Shown: positions 1-5,076, counted from the stretch's first letter. The stretch: DNA of 6,177 nt from Deltaproteobacteria bacterium (GCA_016929815.1 JAFGIC010000189.1:1-6177), one strand, 5' to 3'. Numbers and translations: made by a program. The notes: generated by a model from the letters alone, not told the origin.

Positions 1-17
1 GCCAAAATAAAATCAAT

Positions 18-47
18 GGGTTAGAGACAAAAATCTAACCCCTTTTT
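18..47 (+). terminator. Rho-independent terminator of an off-window plus-strand gene
   Basis: GGGTTAGA (18-25) pairs perfectly with TCTAACCC (34-41) around an 8-base loop and is followed by CTTTTT. This is the classic layout of an intrinsic terminator read on the plus strand. It probably ends a gene lying to the left of the window. Read on the minus strand, the T-rich tail is much poorer, so bidirectional use is less likely. Confidence 0.8.
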
Positions 48-113
48 AATTTGTTCAATTATTAATTCCAACCACATTTCCAACCTGGCAAGACAACAAA
101 AGAACCTTGAAAT

Positions 114-142
114 TTGACCGGCTTCTGATTTAATAACATATT
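114..142 (+). promoter_or_regulatory. Possible sigma70-type promoter for the AbrB/MraZ-like gene
   Basis: TTGACC (114-119) is followed after exactly 17 bases by CATATT (137-142), which match the -35 and -10 consensus at 5 and 4 of 6 positions. Transcription would start near 149, leaving a leader of about 150 bases before the ATG at 302. The long leader and the AT-rich background make this only a candidate. Confidence 0.3.
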
Positions 143-148
143 AGGTCA

Positions 149-171
149 ATGGATTCATACTGAAAATCCAT
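149..171. repeat. Short inverted repeat at the predicted transcription start
   Basis: ATGGATT (149-155) and AATCCAT (165-171) are perfect 7-bp arms around a 9-base spacer. The repeat lies just after the candidate -10 box at 137-142, so it could be an operator or a 5' leader hairpin. It could also be chance in AT-rich DNA. It does not resemble the TGTTC-N9-GARCA operators found elsewhere in the window. Confidence 0.3.
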
Positions 172-301
172 CATTCTTCTAGGATGTAACCGTCGAATTT
201 ATTTTTTCGCTATTTTATTATGGTTTTGATACAAATATTTTATTTAACAAGAAGATGACATGGCATAAAGGCTTATCATTTTTTCAGGTGAAAGGGGAAC
301 T

Positions 302-475
302 ATGACGCTTTTAGGGGCTTATACAAGAAAGTTGGACAGAAGTCGTAGAATCCATTTTCCAAAATCGTTCTTGAATGAATATGACGAGAAGTCTCTACTC
401 ATAACTCCTGGCCTTGGTCCATATTTAATTTTATTCGTTGTCAGTTCCAAACATCACAAACAGGACGCCAGATAA
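302..475 (+). CDS. Short SpoVT/AbrB-fold protein resembling the N-terminal half of MraZ
   Basis: This 57-residue ORF starts at ATG 302 behind a good ribosome binding site (AAAGGGG, spacing about 4-5). The first 45 residues follow the MraZ first-repeat pattern: a Gly-x-Tyr start, LDRSRRIHFP with the DxxxR motif (Asp12, Arg16), then a short hydrophobic strand and ITPGLGPYLILF, where MraZ has a Gly-x-x-x-x-Leu-x-Leu-Tyr segment. MraZ is a ring-forming transcriptional regulator of about 140-150 residues with two such repeats. Here the second repeat is absent, and no MraZ-like continuation appears in the other plus-strand frames. The last 12 residues look like read-through sequence, and the 3' 45 bases overlap the end of a convergent membrane-protein gene. 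It is either a one-domain AbrB-type DNA-binding protein or a truncated mraZ-like remnant. Confidence 0.55.
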   Translation: MTLLGAYTRKLDRSRRIHFPKSFLNEYDEKSLLITPGLGPYLILFVVSSKHHKQDAR

Positions 476-807
476 TAAGATTAGTGGGACAATGAACCAG
501 CTGCTTACACCTTTTCCGAAGAGTGCTATGACAAGACCAAGAATAAATATATTGAAAAAAGAACATACCAAACCTATTTTCGTGTGCTTGATTGATATTA
601 TTGATTGAAGCGATATGTATGCAATGATGTATAAGAAAATATATGACAAAAAATAAAGTTTCTCTGGATATTTTAATTTATAGATAGTAATAAAAAAACA
701 GACACAATCCATGGCATTAAATTCATTTTTGTCAGCAGTTCGATCTATTTTTTAACCCTCTTGAACGCTTTATCGAGCGTATTTCCACTGTCTTTTTTAT
801 CATCCAT
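431..807 (-). pseudogene. Three-helix membrane protein gene, apparently frameshifted
   Basis: Two reading-frame pieces appear to be one gene. The first starts at ATG 807 behind GGAG (about 7 bases upstream) and encodes 20 charged residues (MDDKKDSGNT... ending KRVKK) before TAG at 745-747. The second is open from 751 down to 431 in the -1 frame and encodes IDRTADKNEFNA and then a 93-residue hydrophobic protein from Met at 712. Reading one extra base in the A6 run (748-753) joins them into about 125 residues: a charged cytoplasmic N-terminus and three likely membrane segments (roughly residues 50-70, 78-98 and 102-120 of the joined protein), ending GTDNE. The Met at 712 has no ribosome binding site, which supports an upstream start. 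The gene starts 21 bases after the stop of the acidic-tail membrane protein, so it belongs to that transcript. The family is not recognised. Sequencing error, a real mutation and slippage are all possible; if the break is not real, the 93-aa ORF 431-712 is the minimal CDS. Confidence 0.5.
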
Positions 808-828
808 ATAAGCTCTCCAGGTTTGATC

Positions 829-1053
829 TTACCAATCATCGTCATCATCTCCATATTCATTTTCATCCTCTTCTTCACCCATCTCAAAAAACTTGCCGAA
901 AAAGAATGTGCCCATGGCCAGGAAAAAAAGTGCAGGCACCAGTCTGAAGTCCATATGTTTAATCCATACAACAACGGCAAGGATGGCCAGGCATATAGAC
1001 AGGATATAAAAAAAGGAAACTACATCCTTCCTTGTTATTAATTTTTCGGACAT
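829..1053 (-). CDS. Small two-helix membrane protein with a highly acidic C-terminal tail
   Basis: This is a hypothetical 74-residue protein. I chose ATG 1053 (MSEKLITRK) because a strong AAGGGGG sits about 6 bases upstream. The frame is open from ATG 1080, but that codon has no ribosome binding site. Residues about 11-31 (VVSFFYILSICLAILAVVVW) and 37-56 (RLVPALFFLAMGTFFFGKFF) are two membrane helices joined by a short loop with Lys/His/Asp. The tail after residue 57 is nearly all Glu, Asp and Asn and ends DDDDDW. The Arg/Lys-rich N-terminus suggests both ends face the cytoplasm, with the acidic tail free to bind cations or a basic partner. The next gene starts 21 bases downstream. No family is recognised; two-helix topology alone does not show function. 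Confidence 0.7.
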   Translation of the reverse strand: MSEKLITRKDVVSFFYILSICLAILAVVVWIKHMDFRLVPALFFLAMGTFFFGKFFEMGEEEDENEYGDDDDDW

Positions 1054-1094
1054 CTTTATCCCCCTTTCTGAGTTATTCATAGGCTGCTGTTTAG

Positions 1095-1122
1095 AGGTTA
1101 AGAAATGTTATCTGTTAAACCT
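1095..1122. repeat. Weak inverted repeat between two minus-strand genes
   Basis: AGGTTAA (1095-1101) faces TTAAACCT (1115-1122), pairing with one bulged base around a 13-base loop. It lies in the gap between the 111-aa gene and the acidic-tail membrane gene. There is no T tract on either side, so it is not a convincing terminator. It may be an mRNA hairpin or chance. Confidence 0.2.
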
Positions 1123-1164
1123 TTAATAAAGGAGCCATAAAATATAGACGAGAAAAAAGGAATA

Positions 1165-1500
1165 TTATTTCTCCCGGATGGCCTGAATTCTCATTCTGAA
1201 GAAATCGGTATAATTGTTTCCTGATCTGGTCTTTTTGAATCTCAGGCTCAATTGGGGACCGTTATCCTGATCTGAAGTCTTCCATATTGACGGCTTATCC
1301 TTCATGGATATAATTTTTATCAATTCATAGCGGTTTAATTTCATTGCATGCTCAGCCCATAATTTACTGATTGTCCCATCCCTGAGAGAGGTGGAATCTT
1401 TTAATACTGTAAGGGTTTCCTTTTTATCCTCAAAAGTCTCCAAGGTTTTATCACCCAACAGGAATGATTTCAGCATTAATTCAGGTATCTTCTTGCCCAT
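1165..1500 (-). CDS. Hypothetical 111-aa basic soluble protein
   Basis: I do not recognise this protein. It is lysine-rich, with no signal peptide or membrane segment. The N-terminal half looks helical (MGKKIPELMLKSFLLG, then an Asp/Glu/Lys-rich stretch), and the middle contains LWAEHAMKLNRYELIKII. The C-terminal part looks like beta strands with basic residues (LSLRFKKTRSGNNYTDFF), ending in a charged tail. The ribosome binding site before ATG 1500 is weak (only AAAAGAA is near). The gene follows the DUF2997 gene by 63 bases, with a hairpin (1523-1556) between them, so it may be a less-translated distal member of the ATPase operon. It may equally be a separate gene. Its codon pattern and the absence of a competing frame support it as real. 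Confidence 0.6.
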   Translation of the reverse strand: MGKKIPELMLKSFLLGDKTLETFEDKKETLTVLKDSTSLRDGTISKLWAEHAMKLNRYELIKIISMKDKPSIWKTSDQDNGPQLSLRFKKTRSGNNYTDFFRMRIQAIREK

Positions 1501-1522
1501 GATTCTTTTATGACTTACCAGG

Positions 1523-1556
1523 GCAGGCAGTACTTTTATTGGGGTGTAATGCCTGC
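1523..1556 (-). repeat. Intercistronic hairpin after the DUF2997 gene
   Basis: GCAGGCA (1523-1529) pairs with TGCCTGC (1550-1556). After a one-base mismatch, TAC (1531-1533) also pairs with GTA (1546-1548), leaving a 12-base loop. It begins seven bases beyond the DUF2997 stop codon and ends 22 bases before the next ATG at 1500. No run of T follows on either strand, so it looks like an mRNA stability or attenuation hairpin and less like a true terminator. Confidence 0.45.
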
Positions 1557-1563
1557 ATATTAA

Positions 1564-1773
1564 TTAATCAGGAATATTTCGCCTGTCTATGTTCTGCTCC
1601 AGATTGATTGATGAGAACTGGTAAAATTCACCCTTCTTTCTTCTCTCAATCACATCGCCTATTCCCTGTTCGAGACTCTCCGTAAGGTTCAGACACTGGG
1701 AGCCGCGTACCCCCTGGACCTCAAAGGTTACCTTGCCATCCTTTTCAATTATGACTTTTATCTCTTTATTCAT
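1564..1773 (-). CDS. DUF2997 family small protein
   Basis: This 69-residue protein matches the DUF2997 pattern: a first strand of alternating Ile/Val (KEIKVIIEKDGKVTFEVQGV), then G-x-x-C-L-x-L-T (Cys27) and a helix SLEQGIGDVIERR, with a Tyr/Phe-rich tail. No biochemical function is established for the family. Its members are typically encoded beside DUF1257 proteins and a Ycf46-like AAA ATPase, exactly as here. ATG 1773 is preceded by GGGAGG (1779-1784) at 5 bases, and the site lies directly after the DUF1257 stop codon, so the two genes are co-transcribed and probably translated in step. The C-terminal basic segment (NIDRRNIPD) is not characteristic. A small accessory or adaptor to the ATPase is a reasonable inference only. 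Confidence 0.75.
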   Translation of the reverse strand: MNKEIKVIIEKDGKVTFEVQGVRGSQCLNLTESLEQGIGDVIERRKKGEFYQFSSINLEQNIDRRNIPD

Positions 1774-1784
1774 AGCAACCTCCC

Positions 1785-2165
1785 TTAAGCTACCTTCCTC
1801 AGAACCATCTCTATCTGCCCCCTGGCATTTGTCCGGTTAGTAAGAACAGAAAATCCCCTGGCTCGCGCAAGCTTCATGATCTTTTCCTGAGAATACGCCT
1901 GGGTTATTTCATCAACTATATCCTGCCTTTTTCTGCTGATCAGTTCCGAATCCACTATAATGTCATAACCTGCATCATCTGAAACCCTCTTGAACGCAAT
2001 GCGTTCACCCTCCCTGCTTGCAGAAAAATCCGCGTTTTTATAGGGATTGAGAGGCCCATAATAGCATGAACCGCCATCATGGTAACGATAGCCGGCTTTA
2101 CTTAAAGACATCCTGAGAACCTCTCTGTCTTTTAATTGAGTTTTTACTTTTGTGATATGGGACAT
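1785..2165 (-). CDS. DUF1257 (Ycf35-type) protein
   Basis: This 126-residue protein begins with the family signature MSHITKVKTQLKDREVL, followed by a helix and GYRYHDGG. It ends with the typical YSQEKIMKLARARGFSV helix and a final strand pair (GQIEMVLRKVA). DUF1257 corresponds to Ycf35, encoded in cyanobacteria and in some algal plastids; its molecular role is unknown. The middle (FKRVSDDAGYDIIVDSE) matches the conserved core where homologues bear a Tyr/Asp pair. The gene starts inside the end of the ATPase gene (22-base overlap) behind AAGGAG (2175-2180) at 9 bases, so translation is coupled. The DUF2997 gene follows after 11 bases. The conserved trio suggests one complex, with this protein as a partner of the AAA ATPase. 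That is inferred from gene order only. Confidence 0.8.
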   Translation of the reverse strand: MSHITKVKTQLKDREVLRMSLSKAGYRYHDGGSCYYGPLNPYKNADFSASREGERIAFKRVSDDAGYDIIVDSELISRKRQDIVDEITQAYSQEKIMKLARARGFSVLTNRTNARGQIEMVLRKVA

Positions 2166-3691
2166 AATAATCGGCTCCTTTCATTGTGATCATTGTTCTT
2201 ATTGAAGGATGCCTGCCTCGCCCTGCCCGGCATCCACTCTCTTAAAGCCTTCAATTCTTCACTCCTTGATACTGCAAGGGGGATAATCTCATTAACCGCC
2301 CTTAAGAGCATGAATTCATTCATATCTACATCCTTATCAGCGCAGGAGATCATTGTCTCAATTATCGCCTGTTCCAGCTCAGCTGCGCTGAAATATTCAG
2401 AGTCATCAAGTAATTTATCATTCAAATGGAAAGATTCCATAATGCCGTATTTATTCATCAGGATATTTACGATTGCCTTTCTCTCATCCCTTTGAGGCAG
2501 ATCAATGAACCAGCATGCGTCAAACCTTAGAGACCTCATGATCTCCGGCGATAGGGTATGCACGGCATTGGTTGTGGCGCAGACGAATACGCCGTCTCTT
2601 GCGGACTGAAGAAAGTCAAGAATGATGCCCAGTGCCCTTGAGGAGACACCGCCATCAGAGGAGTTCCCAGTGTCCCCAGGGAAGAATTTTTCAAATTCAT
2701 CAAATATGACCACGCAAGGGCTCAGCACTGTCCTGATGATTTCAAGTGCGTTCAACAGATTCTGCTCGGTGCGTCCGACAAGGGAATTAAAACAGCGCGC
2801 TGGCTCCAGCCTGACTAGTTTTGTCTTCCATGATCCGGCAATGGCCTCTGAGATAAAAGACTTACCGCATCCCGGCGGACCCGTCAGAAGGATGCCCTTG
2901 GGGGCGGGAAGAGATGGAAAGCGGCTCATTGTCACTCCATTCATCAGCCTTCCTCTGACATAAAGCCATGATTTAAGCGTTTCAAGACCGCCAACATCAT
3001 CAAGAGTAAATTTAGGCTCACTTATTTTAATAACACCGTTAAACCTGCCGGATAAAAGCTTGACCTTCTCCTTTTCGATAAAGACGGGATCAAATCCCTT
3101 ATTTCTTATGAGGCTCATGGCCAGGACATTCTCACACTCTGTTTCTGTAAGGCCCTGAAGTGAAGATGCAAGCTGGGGGAGATCTCCATCGGATTTTTCA
3201 TCCCTTGTGTTGCGGATAAGACACTGGATATCCTCGTTCGACATGACAGGCAGATCAAACCTGGGGATATCGGCAATAATGTCCGGCAGCCTGTAATTGT
3301 GCTGACCAAGGATGATGACTGTCCTCGCAAGCGAAGGTTTGTCATGGAGAAGCCTGAGCTTGGTCATAACCAGCGGATCCTGGTTTTCCAATATTGTGTC
3401 GAAATATTCAAGGATGCATAACTTTCTTTTGGGCATAAAGCCCCTCAGATCAAATCTCAGAATCAGATCAAGGACCTCCAGGGGGTCCTTGTTTTCGTTT
3501 TTTTGATTATCAGGTCTCGACAGACCCCTAGAGATATTGTAGATAACCAAATCCAGGCCAAGCCTGTGACCAATGTCGGTGCATTTATTGATCATATGCC
3601 TGTGATTGGGCGTTCCGATATAGAACATACCGCAGAAGGCCCTGACCAGTTCTTCTATACGATTTTCATCATCCATAGTGTTTACCCGCAT
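2144..3691 (-). CDS. Ycf46-type AAA+ ATPase
   Basis: This 515-residue ATPase has the Ycf46 architecture and usual length. Residues about 68-158 form a degenerate P-loop-like domain (DPLEVLDLIL, then LCILEYFD, then IILGQ) with no Walker A. A linker of about 160-225 holds L-x-x-x-E-x-E-N-V, a Ycf46 hallmark. The canonical AAA module then begins at FTLDDVGGLETLKSWL (228-243). Walker A is GPPGCGKS (271-278), with Lys277 binding ATP phosphate. Walker B is VVIFDEFEK (327-335), with Glu332 catalytic. Sensor 1 is Asn375, arginine-finger candidates are Arg386 and Arg389, and the lid holds SAAELEQAI (435-443). All residues needed for hydrolysis are present. The substrate is unknown; algal Ycf46 has no settled role. 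The start is uncertain: ATG 3691 overlaps the previous ORF by 10 bases, while ATG 3676 has a slightly better upstream GGG. The C-terminal 30 residues are polar. DUF1257 overlaps its end, so the two are probably made together. Confidence 0.85.
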   Translation of the reverse strand: MRVNTMDDENRIEELVRAFCGMFYIGTPNHRHMINKCTDIGHRLGLDLVIYNISRGLSRPDNQKNENKDPLEVLDLILRFDLRGFMPKRKLCILEYFDTILENQDPLVMTKLRLLHDKPSLARTVIILGQHNYRLPDIIADIPRFDLPVMSNEDIQCLIRNTRDEKSDGDLPQLASSLQGLTETECENVLAMSLIRNKGFDPVFIEKEKVKLLSGRFNGVIKISEPKFTLDDVGGLETLKSWLYVRGRLMNGVTMSRFPSLPAPKGILLTGPPGCGKSFISEAIAGSWKTKLVRLEPARCFNSLVGRTEQNLLNALEIIRTVLSPCVVIFDEFEKFFPGDTGNSSDGGVSSRALGIILDFLQSARDGVFVCATTNAVHTLSPEIMRSLRFDACWFIDLPQRDERKAIVNILMNKYGIMESFHLNDKLLDDSEYFSAAELEQAIIETMISCADKDVDMNEFMLLRAVNEIIPLAVSRSEELKALREWMPGRARQASFNKNNDHNERSRLLCPISQK

Positions 3692-3912
3692 GGTCTTGGT
3701 TCAGGGAATTCAGGTTCTCCCAGTTCCTCTGCCATAGGCTGGATAACGTCGCCATCATTCCAACCGAAGAAGATGATTTCACCATCTACTATGATCTCAA
3801 TGTCATCACTGATGCCTCTGCAAAACGGAGAATAATCTTCAACTCCGTCATTCCGGCGGAGGCCGGAATCCAGTGTTTTTGAATCAGATGAATACATATG
3901 GTTATTTGGCAT
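3682..3912 (-). CDS. Small unrecognised ORF leading the ATPase operon, with an inserted repeat
   Basis: This is a 76-residue ORF of unknown function. The C-terminal two-thirds look like protein: strands IEIIVDGEIIFFGWNDGD, then an acidic helix MAEELGE and a Pro-rich end. The N-terminal part (residues about 15-23, DSGLRRNDG) is simply the translation of the palindromic repeat at 3850-3869, a sequence type commonly found between genes. The true N-terminus may therefore be different or damaged. No other in-frame start with a ribosome binding site is seen between the repeat and the conserved part, and ATG 3912 itself has only GGAT upstream. Its stop overlaps the first ATG of the ATPase gene, so translation may be coupled. 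It may encode a small subunit of the same system, or it may be a decayed gene. Confidence 0.45.
   Translation of the reverse strand: MPNNHMYSSDSKTLDSGLRRNDGVEDYSPFCRGISDDIEIIVDGEIIFFGWNDGDVIQPMAEELGEPEFPEPRPCG
3850..3869. repeat. Palindromic intergenic-type repeat unit
   Basis: ATTCCGGC (3850-3857) and GCCGGAAT (3862-3869) are perfect 8-bp arms around GGAG, flanked by GTC and CCAG. This unit belongs to the well-known class of short dispersed repeats with the core 'GTCATTCC..GGAATCC' seen in many proteobacterial and related genomes. Here it lies within the reading frame of the small ORF at the head of the ATPase operon, about 70 bases downstream of the operator, so it would also form an mRNA hairpin. 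Confidence 0.75.
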
Positions 3913-3935
3913 ATTTTTATAATCCGTTCACAAAA

Positions 3936-3954
3936 TGTTCTATAGTAGCGAACA
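3936..3954. promoter_or_regulatory. Predicted XRE operator in front of the ATPase operon
   Basis: TGTTCTATAGTAGCGAACA is a 19-bp inverted repeat with 5-bp arms TGTTC and GAACA and a 9-base spacer. It matches the site at 5040-5058, read in reverse, at 14 of 19 positions. On the minus strand it contains a -10-like TATAGA/TAGAAC; TTGTCC lies 16 bases before TAGAAC. It sits between the immA terminator and the start of the ATPase operon. Binding would block that promoter. A further GTTC half-site lies at 3926-3929. Confidence 0.6.
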
Positions 3955-3961
3955 CTTAGGA

Positions 3962-3990
3962 CAAAAAAATATCACGTATTAGTTACGTGA
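3962..3990 (-). terminator. Rho-independent terminator of xre-immA
   Basis: TCACGTA (3972-3978) and TACGTGA (3984-3990) are perfect 7-bp arms around a 5-base loop. On the minus strand the hairpin is followed by TA and seven T (3963-3969). The immA stop codon (3979-3981) lies in the loop, so ribosomes finishing ImmA would disturb hairpin folding; termination may thus be sensitive to translation. It separates the xre-immA transcript from the ATPase operon. Confidence 0.6.
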
Positions 3991-4671
3991 ATTCTTTCTC
4001 CATCCCAGTTTCTCGCTGGTTAGGTTTACAAGGAGCCCCAGATCCTGCAGTCGGATGATCATTGCCTGTTTTGAGACGTTTTCGAATCTCCCGGCCTCCA
4101 TTGTTGCCTCGGCAATCATGGGCCAGTTCTCTACGCATGATTCAATTAGGACGGCTGATGATTTTACAGTGCTTCTGATATTCTCCATATAGAGGACATC
4201 CGCACCACAAACTGCGTTAAAGGCCTCTCTTAGAGGCTTTTCAGGCATAAGAAGACAGCCAGCAAAATAATCGGCCTGCCATTCAATAGGTTGTTTTGAA
4301 TCTACTTCCCGGCAGATAATAACCTCTTTACCTTCTGTTCTTTGGGCCTCTTGAACATACTGGCGGTGAAGGACCCAGTGACCTGTTTCATGGGCGCATG
4401 TAAAGCATGCCCGCCCGGTTTTCTCTCTCTGTGCAAGTGTTTCGTCTATCAGGATAAGCTTGGCCTTTACATATGTGGCCCCGAGGACCCCTTTCATACC
4501 GAGCCGATTCTCAAAATTGACATGACCGAGCCTGATCCCAAGATATTTTTCGATGATTTTTTCAACAGGGACAGGCGGGTGTATCTTTTCCCCGGTCATT
4601 GTTTCATATCCCAGGAGCAGATCTGAGGCCTTGTCAGCAATTGCATTTCTTGAGAGCCATGGAACCTTCAT
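3979..4671 (-). CDS. ImmA/IrrE-family zinc metallopeptidase
   Basis: This 230-residue protein has the ImmA/IrrE (COG2856) domain. The core is CAHETGHWVLH, with zinc ligands His94 and His98 and catalytic Glu95. The third ligand is Glu130 in IEWQADYFAGCLLMP, the second hallmark. The N-terminal region (about 1-80) with VPVEKIIEKYLGIRL is the usual leading part. Residues about 160-230 form a helical C-terminus with SKQAMIIRLQDLGLL, the helix-turn-helix-like pattern often seen in this group. Such enzymes cleave a partner XRE repressor in ICEBs1, phages and Deinococcus and thus switch on repressed genes. Here the gene overlaps xre by four bases (ATGA), with AGGAG inside the end of xre, so the pair is translationally coupled. 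All active-site residues are intact. The natural target is probably the XRE protein; this is an inference from the pairing. Confidence 0.85.
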   Translation of the reverse strand: MKVPWLSRNAIADKASDLLLGYETMTGEKIHPPVPVEKIIEKYLGIRLGHVNFENRLGMKGVLGATYVKAKLILIDETLAQREKTGRACFTCAHETGHWVLHRQYVQEAQRTEGKEVIICREVDSKQPIEWQADYFAGCLLMPEKPLREAFNAVCGADVLYMENIRSTVKSSAVLIESCVENWPMIAEATMEAGRFENVSKQAMIIRLQDLGLLVNLTSEKLGWRKNSRN

Positions 4672-5018
4672 TTGTTTTTATCTCCTTTTTTGCCAAGGCC
4701 TGCGATATCTACAAGTTTGCTTACCTTATCCCAATCTTCCTCAGTATAACCTTCAGTTTTTCTTAGAAAATCTGCTGCCGCCGGCTGTCTTGCTATATAC
4801 TCTATCTCTTTTCCTGCCGCCTTAAGCAATGCCCAGACTTCACAGTTGAGAGCCCTGGCAATTGATTCGATCTTATCAACTGAGGGAGGGGAAACCTTGT
4901 CGTTTTCCACATCGCTCAGATATCCCCTTGAGGTCTCGATATTGTTTGCAAGCTGGTTGAGGCCAATCTGCGCAGATTCCCTCAAACCCTTTAAAGTCTG
5001 TCCAAATGTCTTTTCCAT
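4668..5018 (-). CDS. XRE-family helix-turn-helix repressor
   Basis: This 116-residue protein has an XRE (Cro/CI-type) DNA-binding domain at about residues 5-62. The five-helix pattern is seen in TLKGLRESAQIGLNQLANNIETSRGYLSDVENDKVSPPSVDKIESIARAL, with the recognition helix around SRGYLSDVE. The C-terminal part (about 65-116) is a charged tail with EEDWDKVSKLV, a likely dimer or partner-binding segment, containing AAG/AAA stretches that could be cleaved by ImmA. ATG 5018 follows AAGGA closely (about 3 bases). The gene lies behind promoter 5048-5076, whose -10 is covered by its likely operator 5040-5058, so it probably represses itself. It overlaps immA by ATGA. Whether it also controls the PP2C operon cannot be seen, as no third operator was found there. 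Confidence 0.85.
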   Translation of the reverse strand: MEKTFGQTLKGLRESAQIGLNQLANNIETSRGYLSDVENDKVSPPSVDKIESIARALNCEVWALLKAAGKEIEYIARQPAAADFLRKTEGYTEEDWDKVSKLVDIAGLGKKGDKNK

Positions 5019-5039
5019 AGTCCTTAACAGTAATAAAAC

Positions 5040-5058
5040 TGTTCTACACCATAGAGCA
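5040..5058. promoter_or_regulatory. Predicted XRE operator over the xre -10 box
   Basis: TGTTCTACACCATAGAGCA has arms TGTTC and GAGCA around 9 bases. Read on the minus strand it is TGCTCTATGGTGTAGAACA, and the -10 (TATGGT) lies within it. Together with the site at 3936-3954 it defines the consensus TGYTC-N9-GAACA. Covering the -10 is what an autorepressor site would do. Confidence 0.65.
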
Positions 5059-5076
5059 CATTTTTATACCTGTCAA
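5048..5076 (-). promoter_or_regulatory. Promoter of xre-immA
   Basis: On the minus strand TTGACA (5071-5076), a perfect -35, is separated by 17 bases from TATGGT (5048-5053), a 4-of-6 match to the -10. Transcription would begin near 5041, about 22 bases before the xre start. The promoter follows the PP2C stop (5105) by only 28 bases. Only an A/T run lies between, with no good terminator, so some read-through from the phosphatase operon is possible. Confidence 0.65.

Larger units (their letters stand above)
48..301. other. AT-rich intergenic stretch without a recognisable gene
   Basis: No credible reading frame of useful length is visible on either strand here. The stretch is AT-rich and separates the upstream terminator from the small plus-strand AbrB/MraZ-like gene. 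It holds a possible promoter (114-142), a 7-bp inverted repeat (149-171) and the ribosome binding site AAAGGGG (about 291-297). I see no tRNA, riboswitch or CRISPR-like structure. Confidence 0.6.

Noticed and set aside
732..980. 82-aa minus-strand ORF overlapping the acidic-tail membrane gene
   Set aside because: It is an out-of-frame reading of the membrane gene and its downstream piece; the Met-rich run comes from the GAT/GAA codons of the acidic tail. No ribosome binding site.
823..1041. 72-aa plus-strand ORF
   Set aside because: Antisense shadow of the acidic-tail membrane gene; its Ile-rich start mirrors the Asp-coding run.
2193..2963. Plus-strand ORFs of about 100 and 113 aa inside the ATPase gene
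   Set aside because: Antisense to the well-supported ATPase, with no ribosome binding site and no domain-like sequence.
3503..3835. 110-aa plus-strand ORF across the ATPase start and the small leading ORF
   Set aside because: Antisense reading with no recognisable domain; the opposite strand gives conserved Ycf46 sequence.
3850..3869. CRISPR repeat or insertion-sequence end
   Set aside because: Only a single copy of the palindrome was seen, with no spacers, transposase or target duplication in the window.
4668..4671. xre-immA as a classic toxin-antitoxin pair
   Set aside because: The overlap and families fit XRE-COG2856, but the peptidase has a complete HETGH active site and a second operator guards a neighbouring operon, so a proteolytic switch fits better than a stand-alone toxin.
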